The position numbers and the translations under genes were made by a program. Below, one piece after another: positions 16,066-24,021 of a stretch of DNA of 64,000 nt (the stretch's first letter is position 1; each line of letters begins with the position of its first letter). The notes beneath the pieces were generated by a model that saw nothing but the letters and a program-made list of their open reading frames with translations, did not search any database and was not told the DNA's origin. Source of the DNA: [Clostridium] saccharolyticum WM1 (GTDB lineage: Bacteria; Bacillota; Clostridia; Lachnospirales; Lachnospiraceae); NCBI RefSeq assembly GCF_000144625.1, contig NC_014376.1, positions 3,472,001 through 3,536,000 on the forward strand, in the 5' to 3' direction.

Positions 16066-17391
16066 TTATTCACTATCCTTCCGGTCTCCGGCCTCTTCGC
16101 CAGGAAAGGTGCCAGACAAACCGGATTTTGCCCGGGCAATACTGGAAATCACTGCCTCTATGCCGCCATCCCGAAGTCTTACTCCTATCCTGTCTCCGGT
16201 ATGCAGCTGCTTAACGGAATCAATCCTCTTGTCTTTTTCATCGGTCACATAGCCGTACCCGCCCCCAATTCTTTTTAAAGGGGACCGTGCATCCAGACGG
16301 CTGATGAGAAGCTCCAGCCTGTGCCTGTCCCTTACCGCCTGTTTTTCTATCAGCTGCTGCATACGGAACCTGCTTTCTTCTGCCCTTGACCGTTCTGCGG
16401 CAGTCCTGGATAAAATCAGGCTTTTAAGCTTGTCCTCGATGTCCACAAGCCTTTGCCGGCTCTCATGGATGCGGCGCTTCGGGTCAAATAATTTCAGTTT
16501 TAAGGCATACTGGTTCCCATGATAGCGGCAGCGTTCCAGCTTTCTTTCCATGGTCCTTAACAGCGTGTTGCCATAGAGTCCTGTCTGTTCCTGAAACAGG
16601 CCATAATCAAATACCGCAAGCTCGGCCGCCGCAGAAGGGGTAGGTGCACGCATGTCCGCCACATAATCGGTAATGGTCACATCGGTTTCGTGGCCCACGG
16701 CAGAAATCACCGGAGTGGTGCAGTTAAAAACAGCCCTTGCCACAGCTTCCTCATTAAATGCCCATAAATCCTCAATGGAACCGCCGCCCCGCCCTACGAT
16801 CAGGACATCAAGTCCCATCTGATCCAGGATCCGGATCCCCTTTCCAATGCTTTCCTTTGCATTCTCTCCCTGAACCAGGGCCGGGTAAAGATAAAGCTGC
16901 ACATAGGGGTTGCGTCTGGCCGAGATATTCATGATATCCCGAATGGCAGCTCCCGTCGGAGCCGTCACGATTCCTACGGTTTTTGCATACTTTGGTATCG
17001 GTTTCTTATATTCAGGGGAAAACATCCCCATCTCTTCCAGTTCATCACGCAGTTTTTGGAACCGTTCGAACAAATCACCGATTCCTTCTTTTGTGATCTC
17101 CTGAGCATAGAGCTGATATCTTCCGTCCCTCTCATACACCTCCACGCTGCCCTTTGCCACCACCTGCTGCCCTTCCTCCAGCCTAAAAGCAAGACCCTTC
17201 CTGTGACCGGCAAACATCACCGCTGCCATGGAAGACGTTCCATCCTTTAAGGTAAAATAAATATGGCCGGAAGTGTGGTACTTGCAGTTGGATACCTCAC
17301 CTTTAATGGAAATCCGGTTCAATGCAAAATCCTGGGCAAACATATTTTTAATATAGGCATTGACCTGGGTAACGGAATACACACTTGCCAT
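16066..17391 (-). CDS. xseA: Exodeoxyribonuclease VII large subunit
   Basis: Catalytic subunit of exonuclease VII. An N-terminal OB-fold (about 5-100, SVTQVNAYIKNMF) binds single-stranded DNA, followed by the conserved nuclease region with VGIVTAPTGAAIRDI and GRGGGSIEDLWAFNEE, a central coiled coil, and a C-terminal segment with GGGYGYVTDE. At 441 aa it is near the typical length. It lies 3 bp downstream of nusB and 14 bp upstream of xseB in the same operon. Confidence 0.97.
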   Translation of the reverse strand: MASVYSVTQVNAYIKNMFAQDFALNRISIKGEVSNCKYHTSGHIYFTLKDGTSSMAAVMFAGHRKGLAFRLEEGQQVVAKGSVEVYERDGRYQLYAQEITKEGIGDLFERFQKLRDELEEMGMFSPEYKKPIPKYAKTVGIVTAPTGAAIRDIMNISARRNPYVQLYLYPALVQGENAKESIGKGIRILDQMGLDVLIVGRGGGSIEDLWAFNEEAVARAVFNCTTPVISAVGHETDVTITDYVADMRAPTPSAAAELAVFDYGLFQEQTGLYGNTLLRTMERKLERCRYHGNQYALKLKLFDPKRRIHESRQRLVDIEDKLKSLILSRTAAERSRAEESRFRMQQLIEKQAVRDRHRLELLISRLDARSPLKRIGGGYGYVTDEKDKRIDSVKQLHTGDRIGVRLRDGGIEAVISSIARAKSGLSGTFPGEEAGDRKDSE

Positions 17392-17394
17392 AAA

Positions 17395-17838
17395 TTACAC
17401 CAGCTTTGCCAGAACTCCGTTAATAAAAGCCGGAGCTTCATTCCCGCCGTACTTTTTAGCCAGTTCTACCGCTTCATTGATGGCTACTTTTTCCGGCACA
17501 TCCTCATCAAATAAGATCTCATAAAGGGCCAGACGGAGAATCGTCAGTTCCGCTTTCCCCATACGCTTGGTCTTCCACCCTTCGGCGACCTCGTTAATCT
17601 TTAAATCCAGTTCCGGGATCCTGGCCATTACGGACTCTGCCCTTTCCCTTAAATAAGCAGCATTTTCTTCACTCATGTCTACATCATGGATGATCTCCTC
17701 TACGCCGTCGGCGTTTAAGTCATCCTCTTTCGGTTCCTCAAAATATTGGATAAGCTGCCCGGTTTTCTCCTCTGCCGGATAAAAATCCGCACAAAAGAGC
17801 ATTTTAAAGCAGTGTTCGCGCATTTTACTTCTGGTCAT
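17395..17838 (-). CDS. nusB: Transcription antitermination factor NusB
   Basis: RNA-binding helical protein that, with NusE (S10), promotes processive rRNA transcription. The 147-aa sequence has the characteristic N-terminal MTRSKMREHCFKMLFCADF and C-terminal motif INEAVELAKKYGGNEAPAFI followed by NGVLAKLV. The start at 17838 uses AGGAGG ten bases upstream; an in-frame extension to 17874 lacks a site. In relatives an Asp23 gene usually precedes nusB; here the Asp23 gene is at 21300, separated by the diguanylate cyclase and dehydrogenase genes. Confidence 0.96.
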   Translation of the reverse strand: MTRSKMREHCFKMLFCADFYPAEEKTGQLIQYFEEPKEDDLNADGVEEIIHDVDMSEENAAYLRERAESVMARIPELDLKINEVAEGWKTKRMGKAELTILRLALYEILFDEDVPEKVAINEAVELAKKYGGNEAPAFINGVLAKLV

Positions 17839-17903
17839 TTCCCATGGTCCTCCTATTGGTGATTTTCTGGACATTTGGAATTATTATACCTTAACAGGGT
17901 TTT

Positions 17904-18818
17904 TTATACAATAGAAACTTTCCTGTTCTCCAAAAACCTTCTGATATTATCGAGCACCTTTTCACTTAAAAGACCAAAGGCCTGTCTGGTTCTGCCGGCT
18001 GAAGCATTGACACAGAATACCTTTGGATGCAGGAAAAGCTCCCCGGCGGCATCTCCCATCGCTCCAGCCGTATCGCAGGCAAACAAGTTGTCTCCGGCCT
18101 CCAGCCAGTTTTTCAAATCCTCCGGCTCAAAGGCCGGCCCAATGGAAGTATTAAAGAGGATCTTTCCATTTCCAAGCTTCTGAAATTCCTCCTCATGTAG
18201 AAGGATCACGTTCTTGTTCAGACAGGTAAACACAACCTCACTGTTCTCCAAAAGATCATCCAGGGGAAGGTATTTTATTCCTTTTTCCTCCCGGTCCGGC
18301 TTTCGGCTTCTGCTGTAATAGGAAACATCCGCACCCAGAAATTTTAAGGCATCAGCAATCATACCCCCGGAGACACCCATACCAATGATCCCGGTCCTTA
18401 ATCCGGTGATCTCCACAGGCATGTCCTTCCACATGGGTCTGTCATATCCGTGAAGAAACCGAACCAGTTCACAAATGGAATATTCCACTACGCCCGCATC
18501 GCCGTAATCTCGGATCCCCAAAACTGTAATCCCGTGCTCTTCTGCATAAGCAATATCCACGTTTGCACTTTCCTTGGAATACAGGCTGCAGCACATCCCC
18601 ACATACTGAATACCTGGGCATCTTTCAAAGACAAACCGGCTTATTTTGGATGTATAGCTTAATAGCACCCCATCCGCATCCCCGATCCTTCTTATGATTT
18701 CCTCCTCATTCCCGGGAATATCTTCATACATCACCACCTGTTTTGCATAGCGGAAAAGTTCCTTCTCTGCTTCTTCCACCAGACTAACCGGTTCAATGGC
18801 AACCAACTTTTCAAACAT
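17904..18818 (-). CDS. D-2-hydroxyacid dehydrogenase-like protein lacking canonical catalytic residues
   Basis: A 304-aa protein with the two-domain fold pattern of NAD-dependent D-2-hydroxyacid dehydrogenases: a flavodoxin-like N-terminal half and a Rossmann domain with GIIGMGVSGGMIADALKFLG. The catalytic positions are unusual. The Arg of the INTSRG segment is Ile (LFNTSIGPAFEPEDL), the usual Glu after the D-V strand is absent (CDTAGAMGDAAGE), and the His of TPH-AG-T is missing (VNASAGRT). It therefore probably does not catalyse the standard reaction. It lies 14 bp downstream of the aspartate dehydrogenase-like gene in a two-gene operon, which suggests a partner role. Confidence 0.75.
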   Translation of the reverse strand: MFEKLVAIEPVSLVEEAEKELFRYAKQVVMYEDIPGNEEEIIRRIGDADGVLLSYTSKISRFVFERCPGIQYVGMCCSLYSKESANVDIAYAEEHGITVLGIRDYGDAGVVEYSICELVRFLHGYDRPMWKDMPVEITGLRTGIIGMGVSGGMIADALKFLGADVSYYSRSRKPDREEKGIKYLPLDDLLENSEVVFTCLNKNVILLHEEEFQKLGNGKILFNTSIGPAFEPEDLKNWLEAGDNLFACDTAGAMGDAAGELFLHPKVFCVNASAGRTRQAFGLLSEKVLDNIRRFLENRKVSIV

Positions 18819-18832
18819 CTTCTTTTCCTCCT

Positions 18833-19618
18833 TTAAAACACAACCGGGGATACAATATTCTGCAGCACGGCTACCACGCTCCAGCCGGCAATGGCGCTGG
18901 TACTTGAATAAATATCCACAACTGCCTTCACTCCTTCCACTTCGGCTGTAATTTTATGGTCATCGCCCACCATTCCCGGTACGCTGTGAATGTTCACTTT
19001 TGTTTTCTCCGGCCCCACTGCAGCCAGAGAGGTTGCTACTGCAACGTTCACCTTTGTAGGAAGAAGCCCGATGGCCTCTTTTGCGTTGCCCTCAAATACC
19101 TCGGAACGTTCCTTGTCAGTCATCAGACGTTCCTCAAACAGAGGGGTATTCTTTAAGGACTTGGGGCCCTTCCTGGTCTCGATCCCGGCAGTGGCCTCTC
19201 CCATGAGGGTAACCGTTCGGAGCACATCAAAGCCGCCTACAGCTCCTGAGGCAATGTACACTCTGGTATTATGCTTTTGAGCCGTTTCTTTCACTTTTTC
19301 ATAAAATTCTTTATCTGCAAAAGCCCCGATGGACAGTACGATAAGGTTAGAGCCCTTACATAAGACCTTTTCCGCCATATCCCTGACCGAAGCGACTGAT
19401 GCTGCCTCTGCGATGTAATCCGGCTTTAATTCCAGCAATTCATCAATCCCGGAGCAGGAAATGCATCCCATCTCCTCTGCCAGGGCATCTGACTTCTCCT
19501 TTGTCCTTCCCACGATCCCCACCAGTTCATACTCCGGCAGCAAACCGTCTTTCCATGCACCGGCTATGATACCTCCAAGATAACCGTTCCCAATAATTCC
19601 CAGTCTAAGCTTTTTCAT
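18833..19618 (-). CDS. Putative L-aspartate dehydrogenase (DUF108 family)
   Basis: A 261-aa member of the aspartate dehydrogenase family, which interconverts aspartate and iminoaspartate/oxaloacetate with NAD(P) and can feed NAD synthesis. Visible features are the Rossmann motif GIIGNGYLGGIIAG, the family block VLSIGAFADKEFY...VYIASGAVGGFD, and the catalytic-His region VPGMVGDDHKITAEVEG. The start at 19618 has AAAGGAG upstream. A consensus-like promoter (19656-19684) precedes it. Substrate is inferred from family; the downstream dehydrogenase-like partner is unusual. Confidence 0.75.
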   Translation of the reverse strand: MKKLRLGIIGNGYLGGIIAGAWKDGLLPEYELVGIVGRTKEKSDALAEEMGCISCSGIDELLELKPDYIAEAASVASVRDMAEKVLCKGSNLIVLSIGAFADKEFYEKVKETAQKHNTRVYIASGAVGGFDVLRTVTLMGEATAGIETRKGPKSLKNTPLFEERLMTDKERSEVFEGNAKEAIGLLPTKVNVAVATSLAAVGPEKTKVNIHSVPGMVGDDHKITAEVEGVKAVVDIYSSTSAIAGWSVVAVLQNIVSPVVF

Positions 19619-19655
19619 GCTTTTCTCCTTTTGTAGTTATAAACATTTAAATTTC

Positions 19656-19684
19656 ATTATACCTGAAATTTTGAGGACTTTCAA
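19656..19684 (-). promoter_or_regulatory. Sigma-A promoter of the dehydrogenase pair
   Basis: Minus-strand TTGAAA (19679-19684), a 17-bp spacer and TATAAT (19656-19661) lie about 40 bp upstream of the aspartate dehydrogenase-like start. No terminator was seen before nusB, so transcripts may continue into the housekeeping operon. Confidence 0.65.
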
Positions 19685-19709
19685 GGAGAGGTAAGTTCTA
19701 ATGAGGAAA

Positions 19710-21137
19710 CTAAAGCTGGACAGCATACTGATTTTTGCCCTTTCTCTTTGCCTGGTACAAGGCCTGATCCGCCCGTTTTAATATGGCATCGTATTCCGTT
19801 TCCTCTTCCCCTACCAGGGTGATTCCAATGCTTGCATGGATGGTTCCTGATAAATGAAACGCATTCAAAATCCGTTTTGCAATGGCCTCCGGCTGTTTCC
19901 TTCCGCTGGCACCGTAAAGCCAGATGCAGAATTCATCTCCGCCGAAGCGCACGATCACATCCTCTTCTCTTGTACAATCGTTTAAGATCTGACCTGCCTG
20001 GGTTAAGACCAAATCTCCCCTGTGATGTCCGAAGGTGTCATTGATCTTCTTAAAATCATCAATATCAAGGAACATACAGGCGTAAAACCGCTTCTTCCCC
20101 CCGCCTTTCAGCCCTTGTTCCACCAGCTTTCTGGCCGTTTCTCTGGTATAAACACCTGTCAAAGAATCCTTTTGCGCCCGTTTGGATTCCTTTTTCCGCA
20201 GATAAAGCATATAAACAATAAATAAAAAAGTGCAAACAAGCAAGGAGGTCGTACCTGTAATAAAGCTTTCAGACAGCCCCCAGATTTTGTGAAGCGTTCT
20301 CTTATAACCTTCTGTTTCCACCAGGGAAGCTACCATCCAGTCCCCGATTCCCGCAGGCTGGTAATAAAGCAGCTCCCTGCTGCCATTGCTGCCGTAAGCT
20401 ACATAACCGGAACGTCCGCTCCCCACCGCCTGTTCCATCTGCTCCAGGGACTGTCCGCTCCGGAATTCCATGGGTTTCAGCATCTCATAAATTGTAGTAT
20501 ATTTTTCAAATCCAGGGCTGGGGACCACCATTTCTCCTGATTTTGTAAAAACCAGATTGGCCCCATATTTGCTGAATCCTGTACTTTTAAGATATTTCCC
20601 CAGATCTGCTCCGGTATACTCCATGCAGGCCACTCCATTCACATGACCATCCCGTATTACTGGAACCATCAGGACAATTCCTCCCTGGCCGTCAAACTCC
20701 TGGGAAGGAAGTCTGGAAACGCTGTTTTCTCCGCTTAATGCCCTTTGATAATCGCTGCGTGAAGAAACATCTCTTGGTTCATGGTTTCCATAATACATGA
20801 TTCCCCGGCTATCCGAAACCCCGAACCGCAAGCCTTCCCTTTCAAACGGCTCTAAATCCTTCTGCCATTTTTCTATTTCCTGTCCTTCCGGCAGATCACA
20901 GTATGCAGAAAATACCTCCAGCATGCCAAACCGTTCCTGGACCATTCTCTGAAGGCTGACAACCGTTTCGTTATTCTCCTTTTTCAAATCCTGGTAGGTC
21001 TGTTCTATGAGGCTTTTTTCCACCTCCCTGAAATAATAAATATTTAAAGCGAATACTCCCATAATTACTGAAACTACGAGACCAATTAAAATCATTACTT
21101 TTAATGAGTAGTGGTACTTCTCCCTATCAGTCATCAT
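19710..21137 (-). CDS. Membrane diguanylate cyclase with extracytoplasmic sensor
   Basis: A 475-aa GGDEF protein predicted to make cyclic di-GMP. A first membrane helix (VMILIGLVVSVIMGVFALNI) is followed by a Cache-like extracellular sensor domain, a second membrane helix near 305-325 (LLVCTFLFIVYMLYL), and a GGDEF domain with the active-site RFGGDEF and the inhibitory I-site REED five residues before it. The start at 21137 is chosen because AAGGGACAGG precedes it; an ORF start at 21209 lacks a ribosome site. It is accessory to the core cluster, lying between asp23 and nusB. Confidence 0.9.
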   Translation of the reverse strand: MMTDREKYHYSLKVMILIGLVVSVIMGVFALNIYYFREVEKSLIEQTYQDLKKENNETVVSLQRMVQERFGMLEVFSAYCDLPEGQEIEKWQKDLEPFEREGLRFGVSDSRGIMYYGNHEPRDVSSRSDYQRALSGENSVSRLPSQEFDGQGGIVLMVPVIRDGHVNGVACMEYTGADLGKYLKSTGFSKYGANLVFTKSGEMVVPSPGFEKYTTIYEMLKPMEFRSGQSLEQMEQAVGSGRSGYVAYGSNGSRELLYYQPAGIGDWMVASLVETEGYKRTLHKIWGLSESFITGTTSLLVCTFLFIVYMLYLRKKESKRAQKDSLTGVYTRETARKLVEQGLKGGGKKRFYACMFLDIDDFKKINDTFGHHRGDLVLTQAGQILNDCTREEDVIVRFGGDEFCIWLYGASGRKQPEAIAKRILNAFHLSGTIHASIGITLVGEEETEYDAILKRADQALYQAKRKGKNQYAVQL

Positions 21138-21245
21138 ACATGTAAACACCTGTCCCTTAAGAAGCCTTTGATATATTCCGGGTTCATTATAAATCCTGTG
21201 CCATCTCATTACAATAAATTTTTACTCATTTATACACAAAGAAAA

Positions 21246-21282
21246 GCGGGGGGTATGAACCATTTCCCAGTTCGCCCCCCGC
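21246..21282 (-). terminator. Terminator downstream of the Asp23 gene
   Basis: GCGGGGGG (21246-21253) pairs with CCCCCCGC (21275-21282), and an inner GAAC/GTTC pairing extends the stem. On the minus strand it is followed by TTTTCTTTG. Confidence 0.75.
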
Positions 21283-21299
21283 GATAGACTTATCAAAAT

Positions 21300-21686
21300 C
21301 TATTTATTCTCTTCCATTGCAACACCGGCAATCCGAATGTTTACATCCAGAACCGTTAATCCTGTCATGTTTTCAATGGCATTCTGTACCTTTTCCTGGA
21401 CCTTCTCACTGACAGCAGGTATGCTGTAACCGTATTTGATGTTTAAGGATAAGTCTACAGACACATGCTCTTCCGTCAGCTCTACTTTAACGCCCTTGGA
21501 TAAATTTTTCATGCCCAGCTTCGCCACCAGTTCATTGGTGATGTTGCCTGCCATGGAATCTACACCTTCTACCTCGGTTGCAGCAAGACCTGCAATGATG
21601 GCTACCACATCATCTGCAATCTGTACTTCGCCTATTTTATCTTTTTCATATACTTTGTGAGTATTTCTGCTTTCCACTTCTGCCAC
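21300..21686 (-). CDS. Asp23/Gls24 family envelope stress protein
   Basis: A 128-aa Asp23/YloU-type protein, a family of small cytoplasmic-side envelope-associated proteins conserved in Firmicutes. The pattern GEVQIADDVVAIIAGLAATEVEGV and the C-terminal GLTVLDVNIRIAGV are diagnostic. It uses a GTG start at 21686 preceded by AGGAGGGAATTGCT. It has its own consensus promoter and terminator. It sits between spoIIIAH and the nusB cluster, the conserved position in clostridia. Confidence 0.92.
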   Translation of the reverse strand: MAEVESRNTHKVYEKDKIGEVQIADDVVAIIAGLAATEVEGVDSMAGNITNELVAKLGMKNLSKGVKVELTEEHVSVDLSLNIKYGYSIPAVSEKVQEKVQNAIENMTGLTVLDVNIRIAGVAMEENK

Positions 21687-21727
21687 AGCAATTCCCTCCT
21701 GTACTCCTATTTCTGGGTTCTGGAATC

Positions 21728-21756
21728 ATTATAGCAAAACTGTCCACAGTTTGCAA
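21728..21756 (-). promoter_or_regulatory. Sigma-A promoter of the Asp23 gene
   Basis: Minus-strand TTGCAA (21751-21756), a 17-bp spacer and TATAAT (21728-21733) lie about 40 bp upstream of the GTG start. Upstream, 21760-21954 holds only short imperfect repeats and no supported gene. Confidence 0.7.
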
Positions 21757-21954
21757 GTTACAGTTAGTCATGCAGAAGCGTTTGCACAGTTTGTGCGTGG
21801 GAGCTTGCTCACTAAGCAGAAATTGCGAAAATGCTTCTATAAGGCGAATGCCCGGCATGAATAATTTGGCTGCATATCTGTAACCTTTCGAAAATAAATT
21901 CTATCCGCCAAGTTATGAATGGCATGGCTGAAATGTAACATTTGCCGTGGCTTT

Positions 21955-22743
21955 TTACTCTTCCAATTTCATAAGGGTGATCACAATACTCTCAGCCCCA
22001 ACTTCTGTTTTCCGCTTTACGATGTCCTCAATCTGAGCCCGCTGAGGATCTGTAATGCTGGAAGCATTAATAACCACATCCACTTTCCCGCTGGAAATGC
22101 TGACCACCGGATCTGCAAAGCCTTTGGCAAGCAATAAGGTCTCTGCTGCATTTTCTTTTTCTGAAACTGCCGTCATTTCGATCATTTCCTGGATGGCCTG
22201 CTGCTTTGCCGCTTCCTCAATGTTTGGATTGTTAATTAAGTTCATTAAGGTTTCCTTGTTCTTTGCCCTTACCTGCTCTCTGTTTAACTGTACGCTGGAT
22301 ATGTATTCTGATACGTTCATTCCGCTGGTAAGCACTGCTTCCCCAGGGTTGTCAAGGCCGGTCTGGGCCGCCTGTGTCTCATTTGCCGCCAGGTCTACGG
22401 ATCCGTCACTTTCCGCAGCTGCCTGTGTTTCACTTGCCGCCAGCTTATCGATATCTTCCGCATCCTGGTCAAGGCTTGCGATCTCCTGGCCTGCTTCACT
22501 TCCGGTAAGGGACTGGTTTTCCGCTAAAATATCTTCCTCAGAAATATCAGTCATTCCCGCTTCATAGACGTCCGTCCCTGAAGCAGCCTCCTGCTTTCCG
22601 GCATAGTTTAAATATCCAGCAGCAGCTATCATAACGGCCAATGTGGTGATAATAATCTGGTTTCTTCGGAAAAGTTTCTTCATATCCATTTTCTTTGGGG
22701 TTTTAGGGACTTTGGGCTCATTGCTTGTTTTCCAACTTCTCAT
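21955..22743 (-). CDS. spoIIIAH: Stage III sporulation protein AH
   Basis: Mother-cell half of the SpoIIIAH-SpoIIQ channel between mother cell and forespore. A short basic N-terminus precedes one membrane helix (about 30-47, IIITTLAVMIAAAGYLNYAG), then an acidic, Ala/Glu/Thr-rich linker of about 100 residues, and the C-terminal ring-forming YscJ/FliF-like domain (EYISSVQLNREQVRAKNKET onward). The linker is longer than in Bacillus. The start at 22743 has AAGGAG eight bases upstream. It is the last gene of the spoIIIA operon. Confidence 0.95.
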   Translation of the reverse strand: MRSWKTSNEPKVPKTPKKMDMKKLFRRNQIIITTLAVMIAAAGYLNYAGKQEAASGTDVYEAGMTDISEEDILAENQSLTGSEAGQEIASLDQDAEDIDKLAASETQAAAESDGSVDLAANETQAAQTGLDNPGEAVLTSGMNVSEYISSVQLNREQVRAKNKETLMNLINNPNIEEAAKQQAIQEMIEMTAVSEKENAAETLLLAKGFADPVVSISSGKVDVVINASSITDPQRAQIEDIVKRKTEVGAESIVITLMKLEE

Positions 22744-22758
22744 ACATGACACTCCTTT

Positions 22759-23364
22759 TTATTCCACCCTCTTTAATACTTTTATTTTATGTGGGGGCAG
22801 GTTAAATAATGCTTCCATGGCACTGGAAATTTCAGCTTTTACCGTAGGGCTGCCTCCACCCTGGGCACTAATGACGATTCCTTCGATTTCCGGTCGTATT
22901 TCCTTCTCCACAATTGGAGATGTATTTTCTCCTGAACCGGTCAGAATGGTGCTCTCTTTCAGCTCTGCGCTGCTGATCTTTCTGGTCCCCCCGGAGCTGT
23001 CCTTTTCCTCGGTGGAAGAATCCGAGCTGTCCTTATCCACACGCAGTACCTTCTCCTCTGAAGATTTCAGCACGATCATCACCTCTACCTGACCGACCCC
23101 ATCCACGGTTTTTAGGATTTTCTTTACCCTCGCCTCCAACTGTTCCTCGTAGGTCCGGTCTGCTCCAGCCACTGCAGCCGCTTCCCCATCCGCAGGCTCT
23201 GTAACAATCCCTTTCTGCAAAGCTGTCTGGTTTTTGCTTTCTGCTGTCCGTTCTACCTTGGCAGCCATACCCGAACCGGAGGGAAAAGTAAGGATCAGGA
23301 TAATCATTCCAACAGCCAATAAAATCAGCCATTTATCCTTTCCCATCTTCCATTTGAATTTCAA
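22759..23364 (-). CDS. spoIIIAG: Stage III sporulation protein AG, probable TTG start
   Basis: Ring-forming component of the feeding-tube apparatus. It has an N-terminal membrane helix (WLILLAVGMIILILTF) and a C-terminal domain with KILKTVDGVGQVEVMIVLKSS, typical of SpoIIIAG. The reading frame is open upstream to 23397, but the best initiation signal is GGAGG nine bases before a TTG codon at 23364, giving 201 residues beginning MKFKWKMGKDKW. An ATG at 23346 is the alternative. The gene overlaps the end of spoIIIAF by about 30 bp. Confidence 0.92.
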   Translation of the reverse strand: MKFKWKMGKDKWLILLAVGMIILILTFPSGSGMAAKVERTAESKNQTALQKGIVTEPADGEAAAVAGADRTYEEQLEARVKKILKTVDGVGQVEVMIVLKSSEEKVLRVDKDSSDSSTEEKDSSGGTRKISSAELKESTILTGSGENTSPIVEKEIRPEIEGIVISAQGGGSPTVKAEISSAMEALFNLPPHKIKVLKRVE

Positions 23365-24016
23365 TATCCTGTTCCTCCAAATCATAATATTCTGCAATCC
23401 GCCTTCTAAGACCAGAAAGCCGTGAATTTTCTTCCTGCTTCAGCCTTCTCACGTCCTCCTGTTCTTTCATGTCACGTTTCTCTGGCTCTGATCCGGTTAT
23501 TTTCACTTCTTCCACATCCGGTACCTTCTTTACCGGATCCGCCTTGCTTCCGGAAACGGCAATGTCCTTTGCTTCTTCCGCCGGTCCGCCAGGCACCAGG
23601 ACCAGGGTCACCCGCACCACATGGCCAAAGGTACTGCTTCTCTGATCCTGGTCGATTTCTGCCGTGGATCCCCTGCAGCCGAATCCATCTGTCTCAGCCA
23701 TGGATTTTAAATCCGTTTCCACTGCCTCCTCATATCTGGCGATCATGGTTTCAAGTCTTTTCCCTTCCATATCAGACAGCTTGCCTGTCAGCTCTCCAGC
23801 TTCCTTTTTAAGGCTGATGGCCTCAAAATAGTAAGCCAGAGTATCATCAAGCCTTAATCCTCCAGTAACGGGCTTTAACACCAAAAGGATCAGTACCATG
23901 CCGGCAAATAACTTTATGTATTTTTCATACTTTTTATCCGGCAGGAGATTGCCCACTACCGTTATGAAAATCAGGTAATAGGTTATGTTGCGTATCCAGT
24001 TAAACAATTCTTCCAT
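23333..24016 (-). CDS. spoIIIAF: Stage III sporulation protein AF
   Basis: Membrane component of the SpoIIIA complex. Two N-terminal membrane helices (about 5-25 and 35-55: NITYYLIFITVVGNLLP; LFAGMVLILLVLKPV) precede a soluble domain facing the intermembrane space, ending with the YDLEEQDIEIQMEDG pattern. The start at 24016 immediately follows the spoIIIAE stop; the in-frame extension to 24058 overlaps spoIIIAE and lacks a site. 227 aa. Confidence 0.94.
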   Translation of the reverse strand: MEELFNWIRNITYYLIFITVVGNLLPDKKYEKYIKLFAGMVLILLVLKPVTGGLRLDDTLAYYFEAISLKKEAGELTGKLSDMEGKRLETMIARYEEAVETDLKSMAETDGFGCRGSTAEIDQDQRSSTFGHVVRVTLVLVPGGPAEEAKDIAVSGSKADPVKKVPDVEEVKITGSEPEKRDMKEQEDVRRLKQEENSRLSGLRRRIAEYYDLEEQDIEIQMEDGKG

Positions 24017-24021
24017 GTCAT

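Noticed and set aside
21646..21858. Minus-strand ORF of 70 codons upstream of the Asp23 gene
   Set aside because: It covers the Asp23 promoter and start in another frame and has no family resemblance.
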